Of a stretch of DNA of 64,000 nt, positions 16,431 through 25,620 are shown in pieces. This DNA comes from Caenimonas soli (GTDB lineage Bacteria; Pseudomonadota; Gammaproteobacteria; Burkholderiales; Burkholderiaceae_C). The notes below the pieces were generated by a model. That model saw only the letters and a list, made by a program, of their open reading frames with translations. It was not told the DNA's origin and did no database searches. The stretch covers positions 186,001-250,000 of the forward strand of contig NZ_JABJVV010000002.1 of assembly GCF_013155545.1 (NCBI RefSeq), written 5' to 3'. Position numbers and translations under genes: made by a program. Numbering within the stretch: position 1 is the first letter of the stretch; each line of letters starts with the position of its first letter.

Positions 16431-17474
16431 TCAGCGTTCGATCGTGCGGTTCCAGCGATTGGTCCACTCGCCGCGCTTCTCATTGACAACGGACCAGTTG
16501 GTCGGCAGCAGCTTGCCGATCTGCGCCGGGCCGTAAGGCACCTTGGCGGCGATGGCGGGGGCGAGCTTGACCTTGCTGTTGACCGGGCCCCAGCCCTGGG
16601 TGTCGGCCTGCCAGGCCTGCACTTCAGGCGTCATCAGATACTGCAGCAGGGCCTGGGCCTGCTCGGGCACGTCGCTGTGGACGACCGGGCAGGCGGTGAT
16701 CAGCAGCGCCATCGCGCCTTCCTTGGGGTAGACGAATTCGATGGGGAATCCGGTGGCCTTGAAAGACTCGACGCGGCCACTGCCCCACACCGCCAGGTTG
16801 ATGTCGCCGTTCTGAAACAGCTCGGTCATCTTGCCCGGCGACGGCTCCCAGGCCAGCACATTGGGCGCCACTTCCTTGGTCATGGCGGTGAAGCCGGGGT
16901 CTATGGCCGTCTCGTTGCCGCCGCGCATCCTGGCGTACATGATCAGCGCCTGCAGGCCGTAGGTGTTGGAGATCGGCGGGATGGCCAGCTTCTGCTTGAA
17001 CCTCTTATCGGTAAGGACGTTCCATGAATCGGGCTTGGGCAAGCCGGCCTTCTTGAAAGCTTCGGTGTTGTACGCCAGACCCGTGGCGACGGCGCCGACA
17101 GCCATGGAACGGTCGTCGATGCGGGCCAACGGGTAGAGGTCCTTGTAGATCGGCGCGTCCTTGACCTTGTCGCAGAAGCCGAACTGGACGGCCTGCTGCA
17201 TCGGGCCGTCGTCGAGGATGACGAGATCCAGCTCCTGCTTGTCCTTCTGGGCCTGCAGCTTGGCCAGCGTGTCGGTGGAGTTGCCGGCGACGTAGACGAT
17301 CTTGACCTTGTGTGCGGCCTCGAAGGCCGGGATGATCTTTTCCTTGAACAGCTTCTCGCTGGAGCCGCCGTAAGAGCCGACGTAGAGAGTGGGAACGGAT
17401 TGCGCGTGGACAAGGCCCACGCAAGCCAAGGCGACGGTCGCGGCAAGCGGCGCGCTCAGGAATTTTGCTATCAC
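16431..17474 (-). CDS. ABC importer periplasmic solute-binding protein, PotD/PotF type
   Basis: A 347-residue receptor with a classical signal peptide (IAKFLSAPLAATVALACVG, cleavage near VHAQS) and a type II periplasmic-binding fold typical of polyamine/opine receptors (LYVGSYGGSSEKLFKEK, VYPKEGAMAL). The GTG at 17474 is favoured because GGAG lies 8 nt upstream; ATGs at 17507 and 17498 would add 11 or 8 residues without a ribosome site. It is the first gene of the minus-strand importer/oxidoreductase operon. The 200-nt gap to the divergent LysR gene contains a strong palindrome, so that LysR is the likely regulator. Confidence 0.88.
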   Translation of the reverse strand: MIAKFLSAPLAATVALACVGLVHAQSVPTLYVGSYGGSSEKLFKEKIIPAFEAAHKVKIVYVAGNSTDTLAKLQAQKDKQELDLVILDDGPMQQAVQFGFCDKVKDAPIYKDLYPLARIDDRSMAVGAVATGLAYNTEAFKKAGLPKPDSWNVLTDKRFKQKLAIPPISNTYGLQALIMYARMRGGNETAIDPGFTAMTKEVAPNVLAWEPSPGKMTELFQNGDINLAVWGSGRVESFKATGFPIEFVYPKEGAMALLITACPVVHSDVPEQAQALLQYLMTPEVQAWQADTQGWGPVNSKVKLAPAIAAKVPYGPAQIGKLLPTNWSVVNEKRGEWTNRWNRTIER

Positions 17475-17533
17475 CAGGGTTTCTCCATAACGGTGCATCC
17501 GGTCCATCGTGGGGCGCCCGACGCACTAATTTT

Positions 17534-17548
17534 GCACACCAGGTTATG
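17534..17548. promoter_or_regulatory. Possible half-conserved LysR site
   Basis: The minus strand reads CATAACCTGGTGTGC, which shares CATAAC and GTGT with the perfect palindrome about 100 bp away. It lies 60 bp upstream of the receptor start and could be the activation half-site. Weak similarity only. Confidence 0.25.
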
Positions 17549-17641
17549 GGACAATCACGACCGCACAACCCGCCACTACACTGACGAAATGAATGGTAAA
17601 TGGCAGTCTGAGGTAAAACCAATACCATTATTTTTTTCATC

Positions 17642-17658
17642 CATAACACTGTGTTATG
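17642..17658. promoter_or_regulatory. LysR-box palindrome CATAACACTGTGTTATG
   Basis: Perfect 8-bp inverted repeat around a single T, containing the LysR T-N11-A core (TAACACTGTGTTA). It is in an AT-rich part of the intergenic region, 20 bp before the LysR TTG start and about 170 bp upstream of the importer operon, the usual place for a shared autoregulation and activation site. Confidence 0.65.
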
Positions 17659-17677
17659 ATTTTTTCGGGGTTATCCC

Positions 17678-18589
17678 TTGCGCCTGAGACAACTCGAAGC
17701 CTTCCGCGCCACCATGCTGTGCCAGACCGTCACGCGTGCGGCCGATATGCTGTTCATCTCCCAGCCGGCCGTCACGCGCCTGCTCGCCGACCTGGAAGAA
17801 AGCGTGGGTTTCCCGCTCTTCGAACGCTCGCGCGGGCGCCTGCACCCGACGACCGAGGCGCAGCTGTTGTACGAGGAGGTCAACCGCTCGCTGATCGGCG
17901 TCGAGCGCATTGCGCGCGCGGCCCACGCCATCAAGACGCAGCAGCGCGGCACGCTGCATGTGGCCGCGCCGCCGTCGATTGCGCTGTCCTTCATGCCCCG
18001 TGCGATCGCGCATTTCCTCAAGGACCATGGCGAGATCAAGATCACGCTGGGGGTGTACGACTCACGCAGCATCGTGGACATGGTGATCGGCCAGCGCTGC
18101 GACGTGGGCATCGTCAACCTCTCCATCAGCCATACCGGCACGCACGGAGACAACCTGTTGTCGACCGCCCATGTGTGCGCCGTACCCGTCGGCCATCGCC
18201 TGGCGGGCCGCGAAGTGGTGGTACCGGCCGACATCGAAGGCGAACTTTTTCTTTCGCACCCCAGCCATATCGGCACGCGGCTGCTGATCGACGCCATGTT
18301 CGCGGCCTATGGCGTGAAATACAAACCGGCGCAGGTGGAGAGCCAGGTCTCGGCCGCGCTGTGTTCACTGGTGGCGGCAGGCCTGGGCATCTCGCTGGTC
18401 GATGCGATCACGGCCACGGAATACAAGGGGAACGACCTGCGCTTCATTCCCTTCGAGCCGTTGGTGCCGCTGGAGTTTTCGGTGCTGATGCCCTTACAGC
18501 GCACGCCCCCCAAGCTGGTCGAGTCCTTCATTGCGCATGTGCGCAAGTTCGCCATAGCCGAGCTGGATCCTCGGCTGGTGATGAAGTAG
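17678..18589 (+). CDS. LysR-family regulator of the importer/amine-oxidoreductase operon
   Basis: A 303-residue LysR protein starting at TTG 17678. The winged HTH is at residues 1-60 (RQLEAFRATMLCQTVTRAAD, SQPAVTRLLADLEESVG), followed by an inducer-binding domain that contains GTLHVAAPPSIALSF and a helical C-terminus. Of LysR groups it recalls the opine and arginine regulators NocR/OccR, which fits the opine-oxidase-like operon it faces. It is divergent from that operon, with a LysR palindrome in the gap. The inducer is probably the imported solute; this is inference from position. Confidence 0.87.
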   Translation: MRLRQLEAFRATMLCQTVTRAADMLFISQPAVTRLLADLEESVGFPLFERSRGRLHPTTEAQLLYEEVNRSLIGVERIARAAHAIKTQQRGTLHVAAPPSIALSFMPRAIAHFLKDHGEIKITLGVYDSRSIVDMVIGQRCDVGIVNLSISHTGTHGDNLLSTAHVCAVPVGHRLAGREVVVPADIEGELFLSHPSHIGTRLLIDAMFAAYGVKYKPAQVESQVSAALCSLVAAGLGISLVDAITATEYKGNDLRFIPFEPLVPLEFSVLMPLQRTPPKLVESFIAHVRKFAIAELDPRLVMK

Positions 18590-18602
18590 GTTCTCCTTCC
18601 GC

Positions 18603-18632
18603 AAAAGCCCGCCCATCACTGAGCCTGCGGGC
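18603..18632 (-). terminator. Probable terminator of the 18616-19542 LysR gene
   Basis: On the minus strand a GCCCGC / GCGGGC stem with a 14-nt loop is followed by TTTT. It overlaps the last codons of the minus-strand LysR gene in the short gap between two convergent LysR genes. Confidence 0.45.
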
Positions 18633-19542
18633 GCATCAACGCCTCGGAACGCAAGGCGAACTCATTCGCGACTTCCCGCAGTTCCTTGACGAATTCACGC
18701 GCGATCATCGAGGCCGGCCGCGAGTTCCCGATCAGCGCGTGCGGCCGGCTGTGGATCGAGGGGCGGAAGGGCCGCACCTTCAGTTCTGGAAACACGCCCA
18801 GCAGCAATGGAAACGGATCCACCAGCGCGACGCCGGATCCCGACTGCGCGAGCGCGTACGCCGAGAAGGTCTGGTTCACGGTGAACAGGATCACCGATGA
18901 GCTTTTCTTCTTCCTGAGCGCATCGCGCACCGCCCAGCCCATCTGCGTGTCCTCGGCAAAGGTGATGATGGTCTCGCCCGCCAGGTCGGCGGGCGAGATC
19001 AGACGCAGCGATGCGAGCGGATGGTCGTGCCGCATCACACAGCCCAGGTCCGCCCGGCACAGCTCGGTGACGTCCATGTCCGAGCCGCCCTCGGACACGT
19101 CGATCACACCCACGTCGGCCTGGTTGTTCCTCACGGACTCGATCACCTGGCGGGTCGATTGCGCGCGCAGATCGAAGAGGACCTTGGGGTGCCCGGCGCT
19201 GAAACGGCTGATCGCCGTCGCGACAATGGTCGAGGACAAGGTGGCCACGCTCGCAACCGTGAGGCTGCCGACGTGGCCGCTGCGAATCTCCTGCGTGTAC
19301 TGGTGCACGGCATCGACCTGGCCGAAGAGGCGCTCCACCTGGGGCAGCAGCGCCTGGGCCTCGGGCGTGATCAACAGGCGCCCCTTGATCCTCTGGAACA
19401 GCTGCAGGCCGAGCTCTTCTTCCAGCAGGTGCAAGGTCTTGGTGACTGCGGGCTGGGAAATGTGCAGGACACGCGCGGCCCCGGATACGGACCCCGTCTT
19501 GGCCACGGCACGAAACACTGCGAGATGGCGAACGTTAACCAT
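18616..19542 (-). CDS. LysR-family regulator, divergent from the aldehyde dehydrogenase operon
   Basis: A 308-residue LysR regulator with HTH at residues 3-62 (RHLAVFRAVAKTGSVSGAAR, SQPAVTKTLHLLEEELGLQL) and an effector domain that is intact to the C-terminus. It faces the 19653-29192 operon across a 110-bp AT-richer gap and is therefore its likely regulator. No perfect palindrome was seen in the gap, so the operator is unassigned. Its 3' end is 26 nt from the end of the convergent 17678 LysR gene. Confidence 0.87.
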   Translation of the reverse strand: MVNVRHLAVFRAVAKTGSVSGAARVLHISQPAVTKTLHLLEEELGLQLFQRIKGRLLITPEAQALLPQVERLFGQVDAVHQYTQEIRSGHVGSLTVASVATLSSTIVATAISRFSAGHPKVLFDLRAQSTRQVIESVRNNQADVGVIDVSEGGSDMDVTELCRADLGCVMRHDHPLASLRLISPADLAGETIITFAEDTQMGWAVRDALRKKKSSSVILFTVNQTFSAYALAQSGSGVALVDPFPLLLGVFPELKVRPFRPSIHSRPHALIGNSRPASMIAREFVKELREVANEFALRSEALMRPQAQ

Positions 19543-19652
19543 AACTTTCAGTTTCCGGGAATGTTCGCAAATTGTATTGGACGTAATGGATTCGGATTCC
19601 TAGACTCTGCCTGCATCACCACCGCAATCCGCCTTGGAAGGGTTCCCCCAGC

Positions 19653-21143
19653 ATGACGATGACCAGAGAAGACTGGAGTGCTCGCGCCGCGAAGCTCCAA
19701 CCCGAAGGACGTGCTTTCATCGACGGCGCCTACCGCCACGCCCTCTCCGGCAAGACGTTCGCCAACATCAACCCGGCCACGGGCCAGGCGATCTGCGAAG
19801 TCGCCGAATGCGACGTCGCCGACGTCGACCTGGCCGTGGCATCCGCTCGCAAGGCATTCGACTCGGGCATCTGGTCGAGGATGGCGCCGGCGGACCGCAA
19901 GCGCATCCTGCTGCGCTTTTCCGAGCTGATGGCATCGCACAGCGAGGAGCTCGCGCTGCTCGAAACCCTCGATGTCGGCAAGCCGATCACCAACAGCTTC
20001 ACTGGCGACCTGCCCAGTGCCATTGGCTGCATCCAGTGGTATGCCGAAGCCATCGACAAGCTCTACGGGGAAGTGGCGCCGACGCCGCACGACTTCACCG
20101 CGATCGTCGTGCGCGAGCCGATCGGAGTGGTGGCCGCCGTGGTGCCGTGGAACTACCCGCTTTCGATGGCCGCCTGGAAGCTCGGGCCCGCACTCGCGGC
20201 GGGAAATTCCGTCATCCTCAAGCCCGCGGAGCAGTCGCCACTCACCGCCGTGCGAATCGCGCAGCTCGGGATGGAAGCCGGGCTGCCGCCCGGCGTGCTG
20301 AACGTGGTGACGGGCTACGGCGAAACCGCGGGCCGCGCGCTGGGCCTGCACATGGACGTGGATGCGGTCGGCTTCACCGGTTCGACGGCCGTGGGCAAGC
20401 TGTTCATGAAGTACTCCGGCGAGTCAAACATCAAGCGCATTGGCCTCGAGTGCGGAGGCAAGAGCCCGCACATCGTCTTGGCTGATTGCGACGACCTCGA
20501 TGGCGCCGCACGCGCGGTGGCCGCAGGCATCTTCAGCAATGCGGGCCAGGTTTGCAACGCAGGCTCCCGCCTGATCGTGGAAGAGCCCATTCGCGCGCAG
20601 CTGCTCGAGCGTGTGGTCGCAATCGCCCGCGACCTGCGGCCAGGCGATCCGCTCGACCCCGCCACCCGCCTAGGAGCGATCGTGAGCCAGCAGCAGCTCA
20701 GCTCCGTGATGGGGTACGTCAAAACCGGCCGCGACGAAGGCGCCAGGCTTCTCGTCGGGGGTGGTCGCGCACGCGAGGAATCCGGAGGGTACTTCATCGA
20801 GCCCGCCGTGTTCGACGGGGTCGGCAGTGGAATGCGGATTGCACAGGAGGAGATCTTCGGCCCGGTGCTGGCGACAATCTCCGTGCGTTCCCTGGACGAG
20901 GCGCTGAAGGTGGCCAACGACACCATCTACGGACTCGCCGCCGGGATCTGGACGCGCGACATCCGCAGCGCCCAGAAAGCCGCCAAGGCACTGCGCGCGG
21001 GTGTCGTGTGGATCAATTGCTTCGACAAGGGAAATATGTCGGCACCCTTTGGCGGCTTCAAGCAATCCGGCTCCGGTCGCGACAAATCCATGCACGCTTT
21101 CGACAAGTATATGGACTGGAAGGCGGTTTGGACCGCTGCCTGA
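19653..21143 (+). CDS. NAD(P)+-dependent aldehyde dehydrogenase
   Basis: A 496-residue ALDH-superfamily enzyme. The cofactor motif VVPWNYPLSMAAWKLGPAL, the catalytic Glu in GLECGGKSP (about residue 267) and the nucleophile Cys in NAGQVCNAGSRL (about residue 300) are intact, with GSTAVGK between them. It oxidises an aldehyde to the carboxylic acid. The overall style is that of the gamma-aminobutyraldehyde/betaine-aldehyde group (PuuC/PatD/BetB-like). As first gene of an operon with a polyamine-type importer and a nearby omega-aminotransferase, it probably oxidises an aminoaldehyde or the aldehyde left after transamination. Confidence 0.92.
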   Translation: MTMTREDWSARAAKLQPEGRAFIDGAYRHALSGKTFANINPATGQAICEVAECDVADVDLAVASARKAFDSGIWSRMAPADRKRILLRFSELMASHSEELALLETLDVGKPITNSFTGDLPSAIGCIQWYAEAIDKLYGEVAPTPHDFTAIVVREPIGVVAAVVPWNYPLSMAAWKLGPALAAGNSVILKPAEQSPLTAVRIAQLGMEAGLPPGVLNVVTGYGETAGRALGLHMDVDAVGFTGSTAVGKLFMKYSGESNIKRIGLECGGKSPHIVLADCDDLDGAARAVAAGIFSNAGQVCNAGSRLIVEEPIRAQLLERVVAIARDLRPGDPLDPATRLGAIVSQQQLSSVMGYVKTGRDEGARLLVGGGRAREESGGYFIEPAVFDGVGSGMRIAQEEIFGPVLATISVRSLDEALKVANDTIYGLAAGIWTRDIRSAQKAAKALRAGVVWINCFDKGNMSAPFGGFKQSGSGRDKSMHAFDKYMDWKAVWTAA

Positions 21144-21183
21144 GATCAGTACCCGCCCCCACTCACCACCCAAGGAGAAATCC

Positions 21184-22236
21184 ATGACCACGCGACTGAA
21201 CCGCCTCGAACCTTCCCGCCGCCAGTTTCTCGGGGCCGCATCGGCCATCGCAGGCGCAGCGTTGCTGCCCCGCACGGCAGCCGCGGCGAACCCGCTGGTC
21301 GTCACCTGTTGGGGCGGAGCCTATGAAAAGGGAATCAAGGATGTGTTCGCCGACCCCTTCACGAAGGAAACCGGCGTTCCGGTCACGCTCGTGAACAACG
21401 CCGACCTCACGAAGATGAAGGTGCAGGTCGAAAGCCGGAACGTGCAGTGGGACGTGTTCGATAGCATCGGCCCGCAGATCACTGCCGGCGCGAAGCAGGG
21501 CCTGTGGGAAGACATCGACCGCTCGATCGTCGATACGTCGGACCTGATCTCCCCCGGCGGCCGCAACTATGTGGGCACCTACCTGTACGGCGGGGGGATC
21601 GCCTTCGACCCGAAGCGCGTGCCCGAAGGCAAACGTCCGATGACGTTCAAAGACCTGTGGGACGGCAAGGCGTTCCCCGGCCGCCGCGGCCTGCGCAACC
21701 GCATCCCGGAGACGCTGGAGATGGCGCTGGTCGCGGACGGAGTCGCGCCGGACAAGCTCTACCCGCTCGACATCGAGCGCGGCTTCAAGGCGATGGACCG
21801 GATCAAGCCCTTCGTGAAGAAGTGGATCGAGACGACGCCCGAGACCATCACGCTGCTCACGAGCAACGAGATCGACTTCTCGTTCACCTACCTGAGCCGC
21901 GTCGTTCCCGCGCAGAAAGCCGGCAGCTCCGTCGATATCTCGCGCCAGCAGATGATCAACAGCCTGGAGTACCTGGCCGTACCCAAGCACTCGAAAAACC
22001 GCGAAGCCGCGATGCGTTACGTCGCCTTCTGCCTGCGCCCCGACCGCCAGGCGGCATTCGCCAATGCCCTGTACTTCGCGCCCAACTCGCGCAAGGCGCA
22101 ACCACTCGTGCAGTCCGAGGCACGCCGCTACATGCCGGATGCCACGAACCCGAACAACGTGATCGTCAACGACGCCTGGTGGGCCGACAACTACGACGCG
22201 CTGCAAAAACGCTTCACGGAGTGGATGCTGACCTGA
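21184..22236 (+). CDS. Tat-exported ABC solute-binding protein, PotD/PotF type
   Basis: A 350-residue periplasmic receptor with a twin-arginine signal (SRRQFLGAASAIAGAALLP, cleavage near TAAAANP). The mature part has the polyamine-receptor style VVTCWGGAYEKGIKDVFADP and WAD-rich C-terminus. AAGGAG lies 6 nt before the ATG at 21184. It is 40 nt after the ALDH stop and is followed by two permease genes. Tat export suggests folding in the cytoplasm before transport, which is frequent among receptors of this type in Burkholderiales. Confidence 0.9.
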   Translation: MTTRLNRLEPSRRQFLGAASAIAGAALLPRTAAAANPLVVTCWGGAYEKGIKDVFADPFTKETGVPVTLVNNADLTKMKVQVESRNVQWDVFDSIGPQITAGAKQGLWEDIDRSIVDTSDLISPGGRNYVGTYLYGGGIAFDPKRVPEGKRPMTFKDLWDGKAFPGRRGLRNRIPETLEMALVADGVAPDKLYPLDIERGFKAMDRIKPFVKKWIETTPETITLLTSNEIDFSFTYLSRVVPAQKAGSSVDISRQQMINSLEYLAVPKHSKNREAAMRYVAFCLRPDRQAAFANALYFAPNSRKAQPLVQSEARRYMPDATNPNNVIVNDAWWADNYDALQKRFTEWMLT

Positions 22237-22258
22237 GGTCCGGCTACAGCCTTCGCCC

Positions 22259-23098
22259 ATGAACCACCAGCTCGGCCTGCGTGCCACCATCTTGCTGCTG
22301 CTCCCCGTCGCGGCGCTCTTGCTCGCGATGTTCGCCTACCCGCTCGGGCTGGTGATCTGGACGAGCCTGCATGACGGCACCGGCGCGCTGTCGCTGGAGG
22401 CCTATCGCAAGCTGGCGGGCAGCACGCTCTTTTTCCGGGTGCTGGGCAACACGCTGGAGATCAGCCTCGCATCGACGCTGGTGAGCGTGCTGCTCGGCTA
22501 CCTGCTCGCGCTGCACCTTTCGGGGCTGGAGCCGCGCAGGCGCACGCTCTATCTTGCGATGGTGATGCTCCCGTTCTGGACCAGCATCCTCGTGAAGAGC
22601 TACGCGTTCGGCATCATCCTGGGCGAGCAGGGAATCATCAATCAGGCGCTGGTGCAGATAGTGGGCGAAGGCAGCCGCACCGAGATGATCTACAACCGGC
22701 TCGGGGTGGTGATCGGCATGGCCAACTTCCTGCTGCCTTTCGTCGTGTTCCCGGTGCTGGCCAGCCTGCTCGCGCAGAACCGCAGCCTCCACCGCGTCGC
22801 GCAGATCATGGGCGCCGGGCCGCTGCGCATCTTCCTCTCGGTCACGCTACCACTCTCGCTTCCGGGGGTCATGGCGGGCTTCCTGATGTCCATGACCTTG
22901 TCCATGGGCATGTACATCACGCCGGCCCTGCTCGGCGGCCGCAAGGACATGATGATGGCGAACCTGGTGGACTTCTACACGCGGCAGACGCTGGACTGGG
23001 CGCTGGCTTCCGCCATCGCCATCGTATTGCTGCTGCTCTCCGCGATGTTGATCGCGCTGTTGCTGCGCGTGCGCCGCAACGAAGGGGTTATGGCATGA
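22259..23098 (+). CDS. ABC permease, PotB/PotH type
   Basis: A 279-residue inner-membrane permease with six hydrophobic segments (first LLLLPVAALLLAMFAYPLGL) and the EAA loop HRVAQIMGAGPLRIFLSVTL. It pairs with the 23095 permease, whose ATG overlaps its stop (ATGA). The TPALLGGRKDMMMANLV segment near the C-terminus is characteristic of PotB-type subunits. Confidence 0.9.
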   Translation: MNHQLGLRATILLLLPVAALLLAMFAYPLGLVIWTSLHDGTGALSLEAYRKLAGSTLFFRVLGNTLEISLASTLVSVLLGYLLALHLSGLEPRRRTLYLAMVMLPFWTSILVKSYAFGIILGEQGIINQALVQIVGEGSRTEMIYNRLGVVIGMANFLLPFVVFPVLASLLAQNRSLHRVAQIMGAGPLRIFLSVTLPLSLPGVMAGFLMSMTLSMGMYITPALLGGRKDMMMANLVDFYTRQTLDWALASAIAIVLLLLSAMLIALLLRVRRNEGVMA

Positions 23099-23946
23099 GC
23101 AAGGGAGAAAGCACTGCCTCCGCCGCGCCGCTGACGCGCAGCGAGGCCTGGTGGCGGCGGGGGGGCAGTGTCGCCGCCTGGGCCGGTTACCTCTTCCTCA
23201 TCTTGCCGAGCCTGATCGTGATCCCGGTATCCCTCAACGGGACGCAGGAGATGCAGTTTCCCCCGCGCGACCTCTCGCTGCACCTGTACCGCGAGTTCTT
23301 CACGCAAAGCGCGTGGTGGTCGGCCGCCGTGCAGAGCCTTCTGGTGGGCGCGCTCACCGCCGTGCTGTCGCTGCTGATCGCACTGCCGGCGGCCTATGCG
23401 CTGTCACGCAGCGCCTCTCGATTCGCCCGCGTCGCGGAGGTGGCGTTGATGGCCCCGATGCTGGTGCCGGTGATCATCCTGGGCCTCGGGCTCTACATGC
23501 ACCTCACGTCCATGCGGATCATCGGGTCCACCGCGGGCCTGGTGTTTGCCCATGCCATGCTGGTCGTGCCTTATGCCTTCATCAGCCTCATGGCCGGGCT
23601 CAAGCAGACCGACCCAGCGCTGGAGACGGTGGCGATGCTGATGGGCGCGAGCCGGCTGCGCATCGTCGTCAGCGTGGTGCTGCCCCAGATATACGGCCCG
23701 ATGCTGGTGGGCACCCTGTTCGCCTTCCTGATCTCCTTCGATGAGGTGGTGGTGGCCTACTTCCTGACAGGCCCCGCCAGCCAGACGCTGCCCGTGAAGA
23801 TGTACAGCGCCATCAAGTGGGAGGTGTCGCCTGTGCTCGCCGCCGTCTCGACGCTCCTCACCTTGCTTTCCCTCGGGGTCTGCGCCCTTCTGTCCGCGCT
23901 GCAAAAGCGCAGCAGTGCCGCGCAGGCCGCTTCACCGAGCCGCTGA
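23095..23946 (+). CDS. ABC permease, PotC/PotI type
   Basis: A 283-residue permease, six hydrophobic segments, EAA loop ETVAMLMGASRLRIVVSVVL and the PotC-type FLISFDEVVVAYFLTGP segment. Start overlaps the previous stop by 4 nt. The matching ATPase gene is not next but follows two enzyme genes (27203), so the importer genes are split by the ligase and the flavoprotein, an unusual order that suggests the enzymes belong to the same pathway. Confidence 0.9.
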   Translation: MSKGESTASAAPLTRSEAWWRRGGSVAAWAGYLFLILPSLIVIPVSLNGTQEMQFPPRDLSLHLYREFFTQSAWWSAAVQSLLVGALTAVLSLLIALPAAYALSRSASRFARVAEVALMAPMLVPVIILGLGLYMHLTSMRIIGSTAGLVFAHAMLVVPYAFISLMAGLKQTDPALETVAMLMGASRLRIVVSVVLPQIYGPMLVGTLFAFLISFDEVVVAYFLTGPASQTLPVKMYSAIKWEVSPVLAAVSTLLTLLSLGVCALLSALQKRSSAAQAASPSR

Positions 23947-23955
23947 TCCAATCCC

Positions 23956-25620
23956 ATGACACGCCAAACCACACTCGCCTACCCCGTCCCCGACTTCGAC
24001 GAGCGGCGCCGCCGCATCGAGGCGGAGCCGCTTCCCCGGAACATCCACGAACTGATTTCGCAGGCGGCGGGCGAAGCCGGCGGCAAGGTTCTGTGGAACT
24101 TCTTCGAAAGCCGTGAACGCGCCAGCTACGCCGAGATGTATGCGCGAGTGATGCGGCTCGCGGCTGGCCTGCAATCGTTCGGCATCCGCAAGGGCACCCA
24201 CGTGGCCGTGATGCTGCCCAACGTCGAAGCGTTTCCGCTGACCTGGCTCGCGATCGGCGTCCTCGGGGCCGTGATGATCCCCGTGAATGTCGGCTACCAA
24301 CTGCGGGAACTGGTGTACGTCCTCAACGACAGCGACGCCGAGTACCTCGTGCTCGATGCCTCGCGCCTCGACACCGTGGAAGCCGGCATCGAGTCCGGCG
24401 ACATCCGGGTGGAGCGCGCGCACGTCGCCGTGGCGGGAGACCCAGCCCCGGCCGGCTACACACCCTGGACCGCGCTGGCGGCGTGCACCGCACAGCCCGA
24501 GCTTCCCGAGGTAGGGCTCGATGACCTGCTGAACATCCAGTACACCTCGGGCACGACCGGCTTCCCCAAAGGCTGCATGCTGACGCAGCGCTACTGGATC
24601 GTTAGCGGCAAGGTGAACGCCATGCGGGACGGGCGCAAGTTCGAGCGCATCCTGGCCTCGACGCCGTTCTACTACATGGACCCTCAATGGTTGCTGCTGA
24701 TGACGCTCTACCAGCGCGCCAGCCTGTTCGTCGCGGCCCGGCAGAGCGCGTCGCGCTTCACCTCGTGGCTGCGCGAATTCGCCATTGAGTTCTGCCTGTT
24801 TCCCTATGTGGTGTTCAAGCAGCCCACGACCGGCAACGATGGCGTGCCGACGGTTGTCCGCGGAAACGTGTATGGCGTCCCGATGGGTATCCATGCCGCG
24901 CTCGAAGAGCGCTTCGACTTCTGCGCACGCGAAGCATTCGGGATGACGGAAGTCGGCTCGGCCATGTTCATGCCCATCGAGGCGTGCGACATGACCGGCT
25001 CGGGGTCCTGCGGCAAGCCGTCGCCGTTTCGCGAGTGCAGGATCGTCGACGAGCAGGGCACTGAGGTGGCGCCGGGCGAAGTGGGTGAGCTGCTGATTCG
25101 CGGCCCGGGCATCCTCGCGGGTTATTACAAGAATGCGCAGGCCAGCCAGCAGGCGTTGCGCGGCGGCTGGTTCCATACCGGCGACCTGTTTCGGCGTGAC
25201 GAACGCGGCTACTTCTACATCGTTGGCCGCGTGAAGGACATGATCCGGCGCAGCTCGGAAAACATTGCCGCGCGCGAAGTGGAAGCCGTCCTCAACAGCG
25301 CGCCCAGCGTCCTGGAGTCCGCGGCGATCGGCGTGCCCGACGAAGTGCGCGGGGAAGAGGTGAAGGCCTATCTTGTGCTCAAGGAGGGCGTGCAGCCGAC
25401 GCGGGAAGTGCTGGACGAGGTGATCGCCATCTGCCTGGCGCAGCTGGCCCGCTTCAAGGTGCCGCGCTACTACAGCTTCCGCGCGGCGCTTCCCAAGACG
25501 GCGTCGCTGAAGATCGCGAAACAGGTGCTGAAGTCCGAGGCATTGCGGCCCGACGAACACACGTTCGACCGCATCGGGGATGCCTGGCTGGGATCCCCGG
25601 CAGTGCGGGAACAAGCATGA
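23956..25620 (+). CDS. AMP-forming acyl-CoA ligase (CaiC-like)
   Basis: A 554-residue acyl-adenylate ligase. The P-loop IQYTSGTTGFPKGCMLTQ, the AFGMTEVG motif, GGWFHTGDLFRRD, the hinge GRVKDMIRRSSENIA and the C-terminal catalytic Lys region (ALPKTASLKIAKQ) are intact. It activates a carboxylic acid to its CoA thioester at the cost of ATP to AMP. The closest style is crotonobetaine/carnitine-CoA ligase, which handles amino-bearing short acids. It follows the permease gene by 9 nt and overlaps the next gene (ATGA). A plausible substrate is the acid made by the upstream aldehyde dehydrogenase. Confidence 0.9.
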   Translation: MTRQTTLAYPVPDFDERRRRIEAEPLPRNIHELISQAAGEAGGKVLWNFFESRERASYAEMYARVMRLAAGLQSFGIRKGTHVAVMLPNVEAFPLTWLAIGVLGAVMIPVNVGYQLRELVYVLNDSDAEYLVLDASRLDTVEAGIESGDIRVERAHVAVAGDPAPAGYTPWTALAACTAQPELPEVGLDDLLNIQYTSGTTGFPKGCMLTQRYWIVSGKVNAMRDGRKFERILASTPFYYMDPQWLLLMTLYQRASLFVAARQSASRFTSWLREFAIEFCLFPYVVFKQPTTGNDGVPTVVRGNVYGVPMGIHAALEERFDFCAREAFGMTEVGSAMFMPIEACDMTGSGSCGKPSPFRECRIVDEQGTEVAPGEVGELLIRGPGILAGYYKNAQASQQALRGGWFHTGDLFRRDERGYFYIVGRVKDMIRRSSENIAAREVEAVLNSAPSVLESAAIGVPDEVRGEEVKAYLVLKEGVQPTREVLDEVIAICLAQLARFKVPRYYSFRAALPKTASLKIAKQVLKSEALRPDEHTFDRIGDAWLGSPAVREQA

